The position numbers were made by a program, and so were the translations under genes. Positions 1 through 5,398 of a DNA stretch of 6,286 bases are shown piece after piece. Numbering within the stretch: the first letter of the stretch is position 1; each line of letters opens with the position of its first letter. The notes under the pieces were generated by a model. The model was not told where the DNA came from. It saw only the letters and a list, made by a program, of their open reading frames with translations, and made no database searches. The stretch spans positions 1 through 6,286 of the forward strand of contig JAEDNG010000051.1 of the NCBI GenBank assembly GCA_016302625.1. The letters run 5' to 3'. The DNA is from Clostridiaceae bacterium. GTDB taxonomy: Bacteria > Bacillota > Clostridia > Oscillospirales > Acutalibacteraceae.

Positions 1-23
1 AATGCGGTCGCCAAACCACTACT

Positions 24-52
24 ATTATACACGAGGTTCTTCTTATTTTTAA
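24..52 (-). promoter_or_regulatory. Weak sigma-A-like promoter reading off the left edge
   Basis: On the minus strand a perfect TATAAT (24-29) is preceded by a 17-base spacer and TTAAAA (47-52), which matches TTGACA at four of six positions. The 10 bases around the -10 (ACTATTATAC on the plus strand) are identical to those around the tRNA-Gln -10 at 281-290. Any transcript would start near position 17 and leave the window, so the target is unseen. The poor -35 makes this tentative. Confidence 0.3.
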
Positions 53-108
53 GTCTTTCGGCTCGCATAAAGCTCGCACTTTCTATTGTCGCTCCGCTCG
101 CTTTTCTT

Positions 109-133
109 CCCTCGTAAAACCGAGGGTTTATTT
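109..133 (+). terminator. Small hairpin followed by a T-rich stretch, possible weak terminator
   Basis: CCCTCG (109-114) pairs perfectly with CGAGGG (121-126) around a 6-base loop, followed by TTTATTT. A plus-strand gene ending near or before the left edge could use it as a terminator. The stem is only 6 bp and the T-tract is interrupted, so it is weak. On the minus strand the hairpin is followed by purines, so it would not terminate transcription in that direction. Confidence 0.3.
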
Positions 134-150
134 CCACGTCTAAAGACACC

Positions 151-187
151 AAAAAGAAAACAGCGGGTTCTCGAAAACCCACTGTTT
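151..187 (-). terminator. Intrinsic terminator of the tRNA-Gln unit
   Basis: Read on the minus strand, AAACAGTGGGTT (187-176) pairs along 12 bp, with one G-T wobble, with AACCCGCTGTTT (169-158) around a 6-base loop. TCTTTTT follows immediately. The hairpin begins 5 bases after the CCA end of tRNA-Gln, as expected for the terminator of a single-tRNA unit. Confidence 0.88.
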
Positions 188-191
188 ACTA

Positions 192-265
192 TGGCTGGGG
201 AATAGGGATTCGAACCCCAACAAACAGAGTCAGAGTCTGTCGTGCTACCGTTACACAATTCCCCA
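192..265 (-). tRNA. tRNA-Gln (anticodon CTG), CCA encoded
   Basis: The minus strand folds into a complete 74-base cloverleaf. The acceptor is TGGGGAA/TTCCCCA, the D-arm is GTGT/GCAC with a GG-containing loop, and the anticodon stem is ACAGA/TCTGT with loop CTCTGAC. The T-arm is TGGGG/CCCTA (one G-T pair) with loop TTCGAAT, followed by discriminator G and encoded CCA (194-192). The anticodon CTG lies at 233-231 and reads the glutamine codon CAG. The U1-A72 pair and discriminator G are typical of tRNA-Gln. It has its own promoter and terminator and lies downstream of prfC on the same strand. This isoacceptor reads only CAG, so a TTG-anticodon tRNA-Gln should exist elsewhere in the genome. Confidence 0.95.
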
Positions 266-283
266 AAATCTTGCAACAAGACT

Positions 284-311
284 ATTATACCCTATTTTTC
301 CCTGTTGTCAA
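284..311 (-). promoter_or_regulatory. Sigma-A promoter of tRNA-Gln
   Basis: On the minus strand a perfect TTGACA (311-306) is followed by a 16-base spacer and a perfect TATAAT (289-284). The tRNA starts 18 bases after the -10, leaving a leader of roughly 11 bases, as expected for a stable-RNA promoter. It lies in the 88-base gap between the prfC stop and the tRNA, so the tRNA need not depend on prfC transcription. Confidence 0.88.
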
Positions 312-353
312 GATTTTTTTTATTTTTCTGCGGTTTTTTAAAGTATTAAATTC

Positions 354-1946
354 TTATTCTTTACTGAAATCCTCCAGAACTAAGCCGTCGTTGCGCTCGA
401 GAGCCCAATTAATATTCCACTCGCTTGTAAAAATCAAAATATTGTTATTTTTGAAATCCTGAACCCATTTTGTGTCGGAGGTCAGGTTTAAGGCTTTAAC
501 ATCAATGTCCTTATTTTTAATCCAGCGTATATACTGATAAGGCAGGTCGTTTCGGATTACATCGACGTTATATTCATTTTTAAGACGGTATTCGAGCACT
601 TCAAGCTGCAATACTCCTACAACGCCAACTATAACGCGTTCCATACCAGAATTAGGCTCGCGGAAAATCTGTATGGCGCCTTCTTGAGCTATTTGCTCAA
701 CACCCTTTACAAACTGCTTGCGTTTAAGGCTGTCTTTCTGTTCAATAATCGCGAAATGCTCCGGAGCAAAGGTCGGAATGCCTTCGTATTTTACATGCTT
801 TTTAAGCGAGCATACCGTGTCTCCGATGGAGTATATGCCCGGATCGAAAACCCCGATAATATCACCGGCATATGCTTCGTTAATTACCTGGCGCTCCTCT
901 GCCATCATTTGCTGCGGCTGAGAAAGTCGCACTGTTTTGCCCGCCTGAACATGATAATAATCCGCTCCGCGTTCGAATTTTCCGGAACAAATTCGGAAGA
1001 AGGTAATCCTGTCGCGGTGGTTTTTATTCATGTTTGCCTGAATTTTAAAAGCAAAAGCGGAAAAATTATCATCGAAGGGATCTATTTCCTCGCCCTCGGA
1101 AATACGAGGCAGCGGTGAGGTGGTCATCTTGAGGAAGTTTTCAAGAAACGGCTCAATACCGAAGTTGGTCAGCGCAGAGCCGAAGAAAACCGGAGTAAGC
1201 TCGCCCTTGCGCACTTTATCAAGGTCAAATTCAAAGCTTGCGCCGTCAAGTAATTCTATCTGTTCCACAAGCTCTTCCCTTTGATATTCGCCGATAAGCT
1301 CGTCAAGCCGCTCGGTGTCGGTAATATCGCATTTAATCGCTTTAAGCTTATCCTGCCCGCGGTGAAATTCGTTAAATGTAAGAATCTCACGCTTATCGCG
1401 GTCAAAAACACCTTTGAAGCTTACCCCGCATCCGATAGGCCAGTTTACCGGATAAGTGCCGATGCCGAATTCCTTTTCAAGCTCGTCAAGCAATTCAAAA
1501 GGATCTCTCGCTTCACGGTCCAGCTTGTTAATAAAAGTGAAAATAGGAATATGCCGCATCGCGCAAACCTTGAAAAGCTTTCTTGTCTGTGCCTCAATAC
1601 CCTTTGCCGCGTCAATTACCATAACCGCGCTGTCTGCCGCCATAAGGGTGCGGTAAGTATCCTCCGAAAAGTCCTGGTGTCCCGGAGTATCCAGAATATT
1701 AATGCAATATCCCTCATATTCAAATTGCATAACCGAGGAGGTTATAGAAATTCCGCGCTGCTTTTCAAGCTCCATCCAGTCCGAAACCGCGTGTTTTGCG
1801 GTTGCTTTTCCTTTCACGGAGCCGGCGGTCTGAATCGCACCGCCGTATAGCAGAAATTTCTCGGTTAAGGTAGTTTTGCCGGCGTCAGGATGTGAAATGA
1901 TTGCAAAAGTGCGCCGTCTTTCAATTTCACGTTTTAAATCGCTCAC
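354..1946 (-). CDS. prfC: Peptide chain release factor 3 (RF3), translational GTPase
   Basis: RF3 is a cytoplasmic GTPase of the EF-G-like family. It uses GTP to remove RF1/RF2 from the ribosome after the finished peptide is released. The 530-residue product matches the usual RF3 length of about 525-530, so it looks complete. All G motifs are visible: P-loop SHPDAGKTT (18-26), G2 RGISITSSV (64-72), G3 DTPGHQDFSEDTYR (86-99), G4 NKLD (140-143) and G5 GSAL (256-259). The SHPDAGKT P-loop and the DFSEDTYR stretch separate RF3 from EF-G. The beta-barrel and C-terminal domains follow. The start is GTG (1946-1944): a strong AAAGAGGAG site lies about 8 bases upstream, and the N-terminus MSDLKREIERRRTFAIISHPDAGKT is typical of RF3. 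The gene appears monocistronic. No hairpin terminator was seen after its TAA stop. Confidence 0.97.
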   Translation of the reverse strand: MSDLKREIERRRTFAIISHPDAGKTTLTEKFLLYGGAIQTAGSVKGKATAKHAVSDWMELEKQRGISITSSVMQFEYEGYCINILDTPGHQDFSEDTYRTLMAADSAVMVIDAAKGIEAQTRKLFKVCAMRHIPIFTFINKLDREARDPFELLDELEKEFGIGTYPVNWPIGCGVSFKGVFDRDKREILTFNEFHRGQDKLKAIKCDITDTERLDELIGEYQREELVEQIELLDGASFEFDLDKVRKGELTPVFFGSALTNFGIEPFLENFLKMTTSPLPRISEGEEIDPFDDNFSAFAFKIQANMNKNHRDRITFFRICSGKFERGADYYHVQAGKTVRLSQPQQMMAEERQVINEAYAGDIIGVFDPGIYSIGDTVCSLKKHVKYEGIPTFAPEHFAIIEQKDSLKRKQFVKGVEQIAQEGAIQIFREPNSGMERVIVGVVGVLQLEVLEYRLKNEYNVDVIRNDLPYQYIRWIKNKDIDVKALNLTSDTKWVQDFKNNNILIFTSEWNINWALERNDGLVLEDFSKE

Positions 1947-1983
1947 AAATAATTCTCCTCTTTAAATTCACTCAAACATTACA

Positions 1984-2012
1984 AGTTTATCATAAAATGC
2001 CTTATTTATCAA
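1984..2012 (-). promoter_or_regulatory. Probable prfC promoter (extended -10)
   Basis: On the minus strand TTGATA (2012-2007, five of six matches to TTGACA) is followed by a 17-base spacer and TAAACT (1989-1984, four of six), with an upstream TGA giving the extended -10 TGnTAAACT. Transcription would start near 1977, about 30 bases before the GTG codon. The weaker -10 suggests modest expression. Confidence 0.65.
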
Positions 2013-2083
2013 GATTTTCATTTCTGCTTTAACATGTTTATAGAAATTCTTTGAACTATCATGTAATTTTTTCAAAAAAAGTA

Positions 2084-2112
2084 TTGACAAATAACGGCTT
2101 GGACGATATAAT
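2084..2112 (+). promoter_or_regulatory. Consensus sigma-A promoter of the tRNA-Met/tRNA-Glu unit
   Basis: A perfect TTGACA (2084-2089), a 17-base spacer and a perfect TATAAT (2107-2112) are preceded by an A/T-rich stretch with a run of A (2074-2080) that could act as an UP element. The first tRNA begins 22 bases after the -10. The upstream intergenic region (1947-2083) also carries the divergent prfC promoter. Confidence 0.92.
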
Positions 2113-2133
2113 ATATTGGTCTCGTTAATATTT

Positions 2134-2210
2134 GGCTGTATAGCTCAGTTGGCTAGAGCATGCGGTTCATACCCGCAGTGTCATTGGTTCAAATCCAATT
2201 ACAGCCACCA
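2134..2210 (+). tRNA. tRNA-Met (anticodon CAT, elongator type), CCA encoded
   Basis: This is a complete 77-base cloverleaf: acceptor GGCTGTA/TACAGCC, D-stem GCTC/GAGC, anticodon stem TGCGG/CCGCA with loop TTCATAC, T-arm ATTGG/CCAAT with loop TTCAAAT, discriminator A and CCA. The anticodon CAT is at 2168-2170. A paired G1-C72 argues against the initiator tRNA, which has a mismatch there. The loop TTCATAC and body resemble Bacillus elongator tRNA-Met more than the lysidine-modified tRNA-Ile2, which usually has CTCATAA. Confidence is very high that it is a CAT tRNA and somewhat lower for the Met rather than Ile2 assignment. Confidence 0.92.
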
Positions 2211-2212
2211 TC

Positions 2213-2288
2213 GGCCCGGTGGTCAAGAGGCCTAAGACACCGCCCTTTCACGGCGGTAACACGAGTTCGAATCTCGTCCGGGTCACCA
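2213..2288 (+). tRNA. tRNA-Glu (anticodon TTC), CCA encoded
   Basis: This is a complete 76-base cloverleaf that starts two bases after tRNA-Met, so the two are processed from one transcript. The acceptor is GGCCCGG/CCGGGTC with one G-T pair. The anticodon stem is CCGCC/GGCGG with loop CTTTCAC, placing anticodon TTC at 2247-2249. The T-arm is ACGAG/CTCGT with loop TTCGAAT. Discriminator A and CCA follow. It reads the glutamate codons GAA and GAG. Confidence 0.96.
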
Positions 2289-2293
2289 GCATT

Positions 2294-2331
2294 AAGCCTT
2301 TGCACGCAAATCGGCGTGCAAGGCTTTTTTT
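2294..2331 (+). terminator. Strong intrinsic terminator of the tRNA-Met/tRNA-Glu unit
   Basis: AAGCCTTTGCACGC (2294-2307) pairs with GCGTGCAAGGCTT (2314-2326) around a 6-base loop, with one bulged T in the left arm. The right arm runs into seven T residues (2325-2331). It starts five bases after the CCA of tRNA-Glu and insulates the next promoter, whose -35 begins at 2343. Confidence 0.93.
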
Positions 2332-2342
2332 GCTTTTATTTC

Positions 2343-2370
2343 TTGACATTCTGTAAAAATATGTTATAAT
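2343..2370 (+). promoter_or_regulatory. Extended -10 sigma-A promoter of the regulator/ABC operon
   Basis: A perfect TTGACA (2343-2348), a 16-base spacer and a perfect TATAAT (2365-2370) carry an upstream TGT (2362-2364) that makes an extended -10. With near-consensus elements it should be strong unless repressed. Transcription would begin near 2377, directly beside the inverted repeat at 2380-2395. Confidence 0.88.
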
Positions 2371-2379
2371 ATGATAAAC

Positions 2380-2395
2380 TGTCTCAAATGAGACA
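2380..2395 (+). promoter_or_regulatory. Perfect inverted repeat, probable operator for the adjacent Crp/Fnr regulator
   Basis: TGTCTCAAATGAGACA has two perfect 7-base arms around an AA centre. Read as TGTCT-N6-AGACA it has the 5-6-5 half-site spacing of Crp/Fnr-family sites (compare Crp TGTGA-N6-TCACA). It begins about 10 bases after the -10, so it covers the start of the transcript, and it ends 16 bases before the regulator's ATG. A bound protein there would block initiation or early elongation, which predicts negative autoregulation. That the neighbouring regulator is the ligand is inferred from position and geometry. Confidence 0.72.
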
Positions 2396-2411
2396 ATAAT
2401 TAAGGAGCGCT

Positions 2412-3050
2412 ATGTCAGTTTACGAAAGTCTGTTTTTACTTAACGGTCTTGAAAATAGGGAAAAGGAGGAAATAATCTCCGGTTTTCCGAAGCCTGTAAG
2501 GTTCAAAAAAAACGAGTTAATCTGTTCTTCCGTAACTTCTTCATTTGCATTGGGATTTATTGTTTCCGGTTCGGCTTTTGCCGTTACAAACAACGAAAAT
2601 AAGGTTGTTATGAAAAAATTTTTACCCGGAATGTGTTTCGGCGCGGCGGCGCTTTTCGGCGGCGGAGGAAAGTATGTGAGCACTGTCGCCGCCGAGCAGA
2701 CATCGGAAATAATTTTTTTGACCGAAGAAAGACTTACAGAGCTATTTAAAGCATATCCTAATATAGCTGTCAACTATATAACATTTCTTTCTGACAAAAT
2801 CAGGTTCCTTAATGAAAAAATCAGCGTAATCACATGTCAAAGCGCAGAGGACACGGTTTTTCAGTACCTTGTCTCCGCCGAAAACCATGACGGTTACGCC
2901 GTACTTCCCAAAAGTATGACATTACTTGCAAAGATGTTGGGACTCGGCAGAGCCAGTCTTTACCGAAGCCTTGACAGATTAGAGCAAAACGGTTATATCA
3001 AACGGGAAAATAATGAAATAAAGGTGATAAAAAATGAAAAAATTGATTAG
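2412..3050 (+). CDS. Crp/Fnr-family transcriptional regulator, effector unknown
   Basis: This 212-residue protein has the Crp/Fnr layout: an N-terminal cyclic-nucleotide-binding-like beta roll (about 15-110), a long dimerisation helix (about 117-141) and a C-terminal winged helix-turn-helix (about 145-207). The HTH covers 168-192, with recognition helix GRASLYRSLDRL and wing NGYIKRENNEIKVI. In the phosphate-binding cassette position (73-95) the Arg-Ser signature of cAMP-binding Crp is absent; the sequence there reads YVSTVAAE. The three cysteines (38, 75, 142) do not form the N-terminal cluster of Fnr. It therefore probably senses something other than cAMP or oxygen through an Fnr-type cluster. 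The start is ATG 2412, with AAGGAG (2402-2407) four bases upstream. It is first in an operon with an ABC importer and overlaps the next gene by 17 bases, which suggests it controls that importer in response to the substrate or a related metabolite. Confidence 0.9.
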   Translation: MSVYESLFLLNGLENREKEEIISGFPKPVRFKKNELICSSVTSSFALGFIVSGSAFAVTNNENKVVMKKFLPGMCFGAAALFGGGGKYVSTVAAEQTSEIIFLTEERLTELFKAYPNIAVNYITFLSDKIRFLNEKISVITCQSAEDTVFQYLVSAENHDGYAVLPKSMTLLAKMLGLGRASLYRSLDRLEQNGYIKRENNEIKVIKNEKID

Positions 3051-4056
3051 TATTGTCTTAGCGGCTCTTATGCTTGCAGGTCTTTGCGCATGCGGGAACG
3101 CGGATAGCAACACTAATGCTTCGGAAAATTCTTCTGCGGCATCATCTCTGCCTGAAAAGCTTGATGTCAAATGTAACGTAGTCGCCCTTAACGGACCGAC
3201 CGGTATAGGTATCGCTCCGCTTATGAAAAAGGCGGAGGAAAAGACAGGCAGACTTGATTACAGCATAAGCACCGTCGGCAGCAACGATGAGATCGTCGCA
3301 AAGCTTCAAAACGGCGAAGCGGACATTGCGGCGGTCGCGACAAATCTGGCTTCCGCGCTTTACAAAAAGACGAATAAAGGTATTTCCGTGCTTGCTGTCA
3401 ACACTTTAGGCGTGCTTTGCCTTGTAGCCAAGGGTGAGGAAGTAACCGATATAAAATCCCTTAAGGGCAAAACAATTTACGCTCCCGGTCAGGGCGCAAA
3501 TCCGGAATATATAATTAATTACGTTTTAGAGAAAAACGGGCTTAAGGTCGGAGAAGACGTTAAAATCAACTTTGTATCCGAAGGCACCGAGCTTGTAGCC
3601 CTGTTTGCTAAGAACGATAATATTATTGCCGTTGCACCTCAGCCGGTCGCAACCACACTTACCGTCAAAAACGAGGGCGCCAAAATCGTGCTTGATATGA
3701 ACGATGAATGGGAAAAGGTAAGTGACACAAAGCTTGTAATGGGCTGTATTGTTGCAAGAAACGATTATATAAGTCAAAATCCCGACGCGGTTAAGATATT
3801 CCTTAAGGAATACGAGGAATCGGTAAAAGAGGTCAACAGTGATGCCGAGACCGTAGCTTCGCTTTGTGAAAAATACGGAATCGTCGCGTCCTCCGCAATC
3901 GCGAAAAAAGCAATTCCTTACTGCAATATCGTATTTGAAGACGGAAAAGATTTAAAATCCGACCTTTCCGCATATTTGAAATTCCTTTTTGACGCTAATC
4001 CCGCAAGCGTCGGCGGCGAGCTGCCGGACGATAACTTCTATTATGAAGCAAAGTAA
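3034..4056 (+). CDS. ABC importer substrate-binding lipoprotein, NitT/TauT (NMT1-like) type
   Basis: This is the extracellular solute receptor of an ABC importer, 340 residues long. The N-terminus is a lipoprotein signal peptide: MKK, a hydrophobic stretch (4-17) and lipobox LCAC with the lipidated Cys at residue 20, followed by a Ser/Asn/Ala-rich linker to about residue 43. The mature part resembles periplasmic binding protein type II (NMT1/SsuA/TauA-like). It opens with an ALNGPTGIGIAPLMKKAE stretch and includes SNDEIVAKLQNGEADIAAVATNLA and DIKSLKGKTIYAPGQG, which line the two-lobe cleft in this family. Start ATG 3034 has AAGGTGA (3021-3027) upstream inside the regulator's 3' end. Relatives are often annotated as sulfonate, nitrate, taurine or thiamine-precursor binders, but no residues visible here fix the ligand. 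Its partners are the permease and ATPase that follow. Confidence 0.88.
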   Translation: MKKLISIVLAALMLAGLCACGNADSNTNASENSSAASSLPEKLDVKCNVVALNGPTGIGIAPLMKKAEEKTGRLDYSISTVGSNDEIVAKLQNGEADIAAVATNLASALYKKTNKGISVLAVNTLGVLCLVAKGEEVTDIKSLKGKTIYAPGQGANPEYIINYVLEKNGLKVGEDVKINFVSEGTELVALFAKNDNIIAVAPQPVATTLTVKNEGAKIVLDMNDEWEKVSDTKLVMGCIVARNDYISQNPDAVKIFLKEYEESVKEVNSDAETVASLCEKYGIVASSAIAKKAIPYCNIVFEDGKDLKSDLSAYLKFLFDANPASVGGELPDDNFYYEAK

Positions 4057-4792
4057 TGTAAAAAAAATTCTCAAATGGACTGCCGTATCGCTTTTATGGT
4101 TAGCGATATGGCAGCTTTCCGCCGCCGCCGTCGGACAGGAGCTTTTAATACCCTATCCCAAGGCGGCTTTTTTCGCATTTTTAGAGCTTTGCGAAACCGC
4201 TGATTTCTGGTTAGCCGTTCTGTTTTCAATGCTCAGAATAATTGTCGGATATTTATTAGGCGTTACCGTCGGAGTTATTGGAGCGGTTTTGTCCTCGCGG
4301 TTTGCCGTGTTTAAGGCGGTTTTTTCTCCGGTACTGCACCTTGTAAGAGCCGTACCGGTCGCTTCGTTTATAATACTGGCGTTTGTATGGATTAAAAGCG
4401 CGTATATCTCGGTTTTCATCTCATTTCTGATGGTTTTGCCGATGATCTGGTCGAGCGTGGAAAGCGGAATCGAAAATATCGACAGGCAGTATCTCGAAAT
4501 GGCAGAAATATATCGCATAAGCCCTTTAAAAATACTTATTAAAATTAAAATTCCTTTTATCATGCCGTCGTTTATCGCGGCGGCGGTTTCTGCGCTCGGT
4601 TTTGCTTGGAAATCGGGTGTTGCGGCGGAGGTTATCTGCCGCCCGGCAAGCTCGCTCGGCAGACTTTTGCAGGACGCGAAGCTTTATCTTGAAACTCCCC
4701 GTGTTTTTGCTCTTACCGCCGTCGTTGCCGTGCTTTCACTTTTGCTTGAAATCGCGGTAAAACGCCTTGCAAGGAGGTTTTTAAATGATTAA
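4043..4792 (+). CDS. ABC importer permease, SsuC/TauC/ThiX type
   Basis: This is the membrane subunit of the importer, 249 residues, a typical length for binding-protein-dependent permeases of the SsuC/TauC group. About six hydrophobic segments are visible: roughly 12-30, 57-83, 97-117, 119-137, 172-190 and 222-240. The cytoplasmic coupling (EAA) loop is 152-171, EMAEIYRISPLKILIKIKIP. It keeps E, A and the final I-x-I-P, but Arg158 sits where the consensus has Gly. ATG 4043 is preferred over an in-frame ATG at 3989, which would add an 18-residue non-membrane leader and overlap the upstream gene by 68 bases. The chosen start overlaps the binding-protein gene by 14 bases. The ribosome site is weak (GGACG, 4026-4030), suggesting translational coupling. 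It ends by overlapping the ATPase gene by 8 bases. Confidence 0.92.
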   Translation: MKQSNVKKILKWTAVSLLWLAIWQLSAAAVGQELLIPYPKAAFFAFLELCETADFWLAVLFSMLRIIVGYLLGVTVGVIGAVLSSRFAVFKAVFSPVLHLVRAVPVASFIILAFVWIKSAYISVFISFLMVLPMIWSSVESGIENIDRQYLEMAEIYRISPLKILIKIKIPFIMPSFIAAAVSALGFAWKSGVAAEVICRPASSLGRLLQDAKLYLETPRVFALTAVVAVLSLLLEIAVKRLARRFLND

Positions 4793-5345
4793 TATCAATA
4801 ATATCTCCTTTTCTTACGGCGAAAAACATGTGATTAAGGATTTCAGCCTAAAAATTGCCGAAAGGGATCGTGTGTGCATCTTCGGGGAAAGCGGTTGCGG
4901 AAAAACCACACTTCTGCGGATACTGTTAGGTCTTGAAATTCCGCAAAGCGGGAAAGTAGACGGAATTGAAACGCTTAAACCGTCGGTCGTATTTCAGGAA
5001 AACAGACTTCTTCCATTTAAAACAGTACTCCAAAATATTACGGTAATCGGAGCCGATGAAAATACAGCAAGGTTTCATTTATCGGCTCTCGGATTATCAG
5101 ATGTGTGTAATGAATATCCGGCTAAGCTGTCCGGAGGTATGCAGCGCAGAGCGGCGATTGCAAGGGCGCTGTCGGCTGAATACGATTATCTTGTACTCGA
5201 CGAGCCGTTTTCCGGACTTGACAAAAATAATATTATCTTAGCGGCGCGGCATATATCGCAGAGTTTGGGTGACAGACCGCTGATTATGGTAAGTCACAGT
5301 GTGTCCGAGGCGGAGCTTCTCGGAGCACGAATTATTAATATTTAA
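4785..5345 (+). CDS. ABC importer ATPase, short SsuB/TauB-like form
   Basis: This is the cytoplasmic motor subunit that powers the importer. At 186 residues it holds a complete nucleotide-binding domain: Walker A GESGCGKTT (34-42), Q-loop VVFQEN with Gln71, signature LSGGMQRR (115-122), Walker B YLVLDEP (135-141), D-loop SGLD (143-146) and switch His171 in SHS. The sequence stops shortly after the H-loop. SsuB/TauB proteins are usually about 240-260 residues, so this form lacks the C-terminal extension. A good AAGGAGG site (4771-4777) lies seven bases before ATG 4785, inside the permease gene. It is the last gene of the operon. No terminator is seen before the galE promoter 24 bases later. 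Confidence 0.94.
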   Translation: MININNISFSYGEKHVIKDFSLKIAERDRVCIFGESGCGKTTLLRILLGLEIPQSGKVDGIETLKPSVVFQENRLLPFKTVLQNITVIGADENTARFHLSALGLSDVCNEYPAKLSGGMQRRAAIARALSAEYDYLVLDEPFSGLDKNNIILAARHISQSLGDRPLIMVSHSVSEAELLGARIINI

Positions 5346-5369
5346 ATATGCGGTTTCTTCTCTTTCCGC

Positions 5370-5398
5370 TTGACAAAATCGGTATTTTGTTATATCAT
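5370..5398 (+). promoter_or_regulatory. Sigma-A promoter of galE
   Basis: A perfect TTGACA (5370-5375), a 17-base spacer and TATCAT (5393-5398, five of six matches to TATAAT) form a good promoter. Transcription would start near 5405, giving a leader of about 31 bases to the galE ATG. The -10 hexamer is the centre of an inverted repeat, described separately. Confidence 0.85.

Noticed and set aside
1..144. Plus-strand frames open from the left edge (stops at 115-117 and 142-144) that could be the tail of an upstream gene
   Set aside because: Both translations look like read-through of intergenic sequence, a promoter-like ATTATA lies inside, and no family is recognisable. More sequence to the left would be needed to revive either.
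49..279. 76-codon open frame on the minus strand
   Set aside because: It runs through the whole tRNA-Gln gene, its promoter's -10 side and its terminator. The translation is low-complexity and has no ribosome site, so it is not a gene.
684..1850. Plus-strand open frames (684-1118, 718-921, 1281-1850, 1456-1656) opposite prfC
   Set aside because: prfC is intact with full family similarity on the other strand. These are antisense shadows with no ribosome sites.
2031..2038. AACATGTT palindrome in the prfC/tRNA intergenic region
   Set aside because: It is an 8-base A/T-rich palindrome of a size expected by chance, upstream of both promoters, and it matches no operator I can name.
2160..2369. 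69-codon plus-strand open frame
   Set aside because: It covers both tRNAs, the terminator and the -35 of the next promoter, so it cannot be a real coding region.
2371..2411. Riboswitch or attenuator in the leader of the regulator/ABC operon
   Set aside because: The leader is only about 35 bases, too short for a known riboswitch. The inverted repeat has 2 bases between its arms, which cannot form a normal RNA loop without opening pairs, and no T-run follows.
3989..4042. Longer permease start at 3989
   Set aside because: It would add 18 residues with no membrane or family character and overlap the binding-protein gene by 68 bases. ATG 4043 gives the usual N-terminus just before the first membrane segment.
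5350..5369. GCGG...CCGC as a terminator after the ATPase gene
   Set aside because: The stem is only 4 bp with a 12-base pyrimidine loop and is followed by the galE -35, not a T-run.
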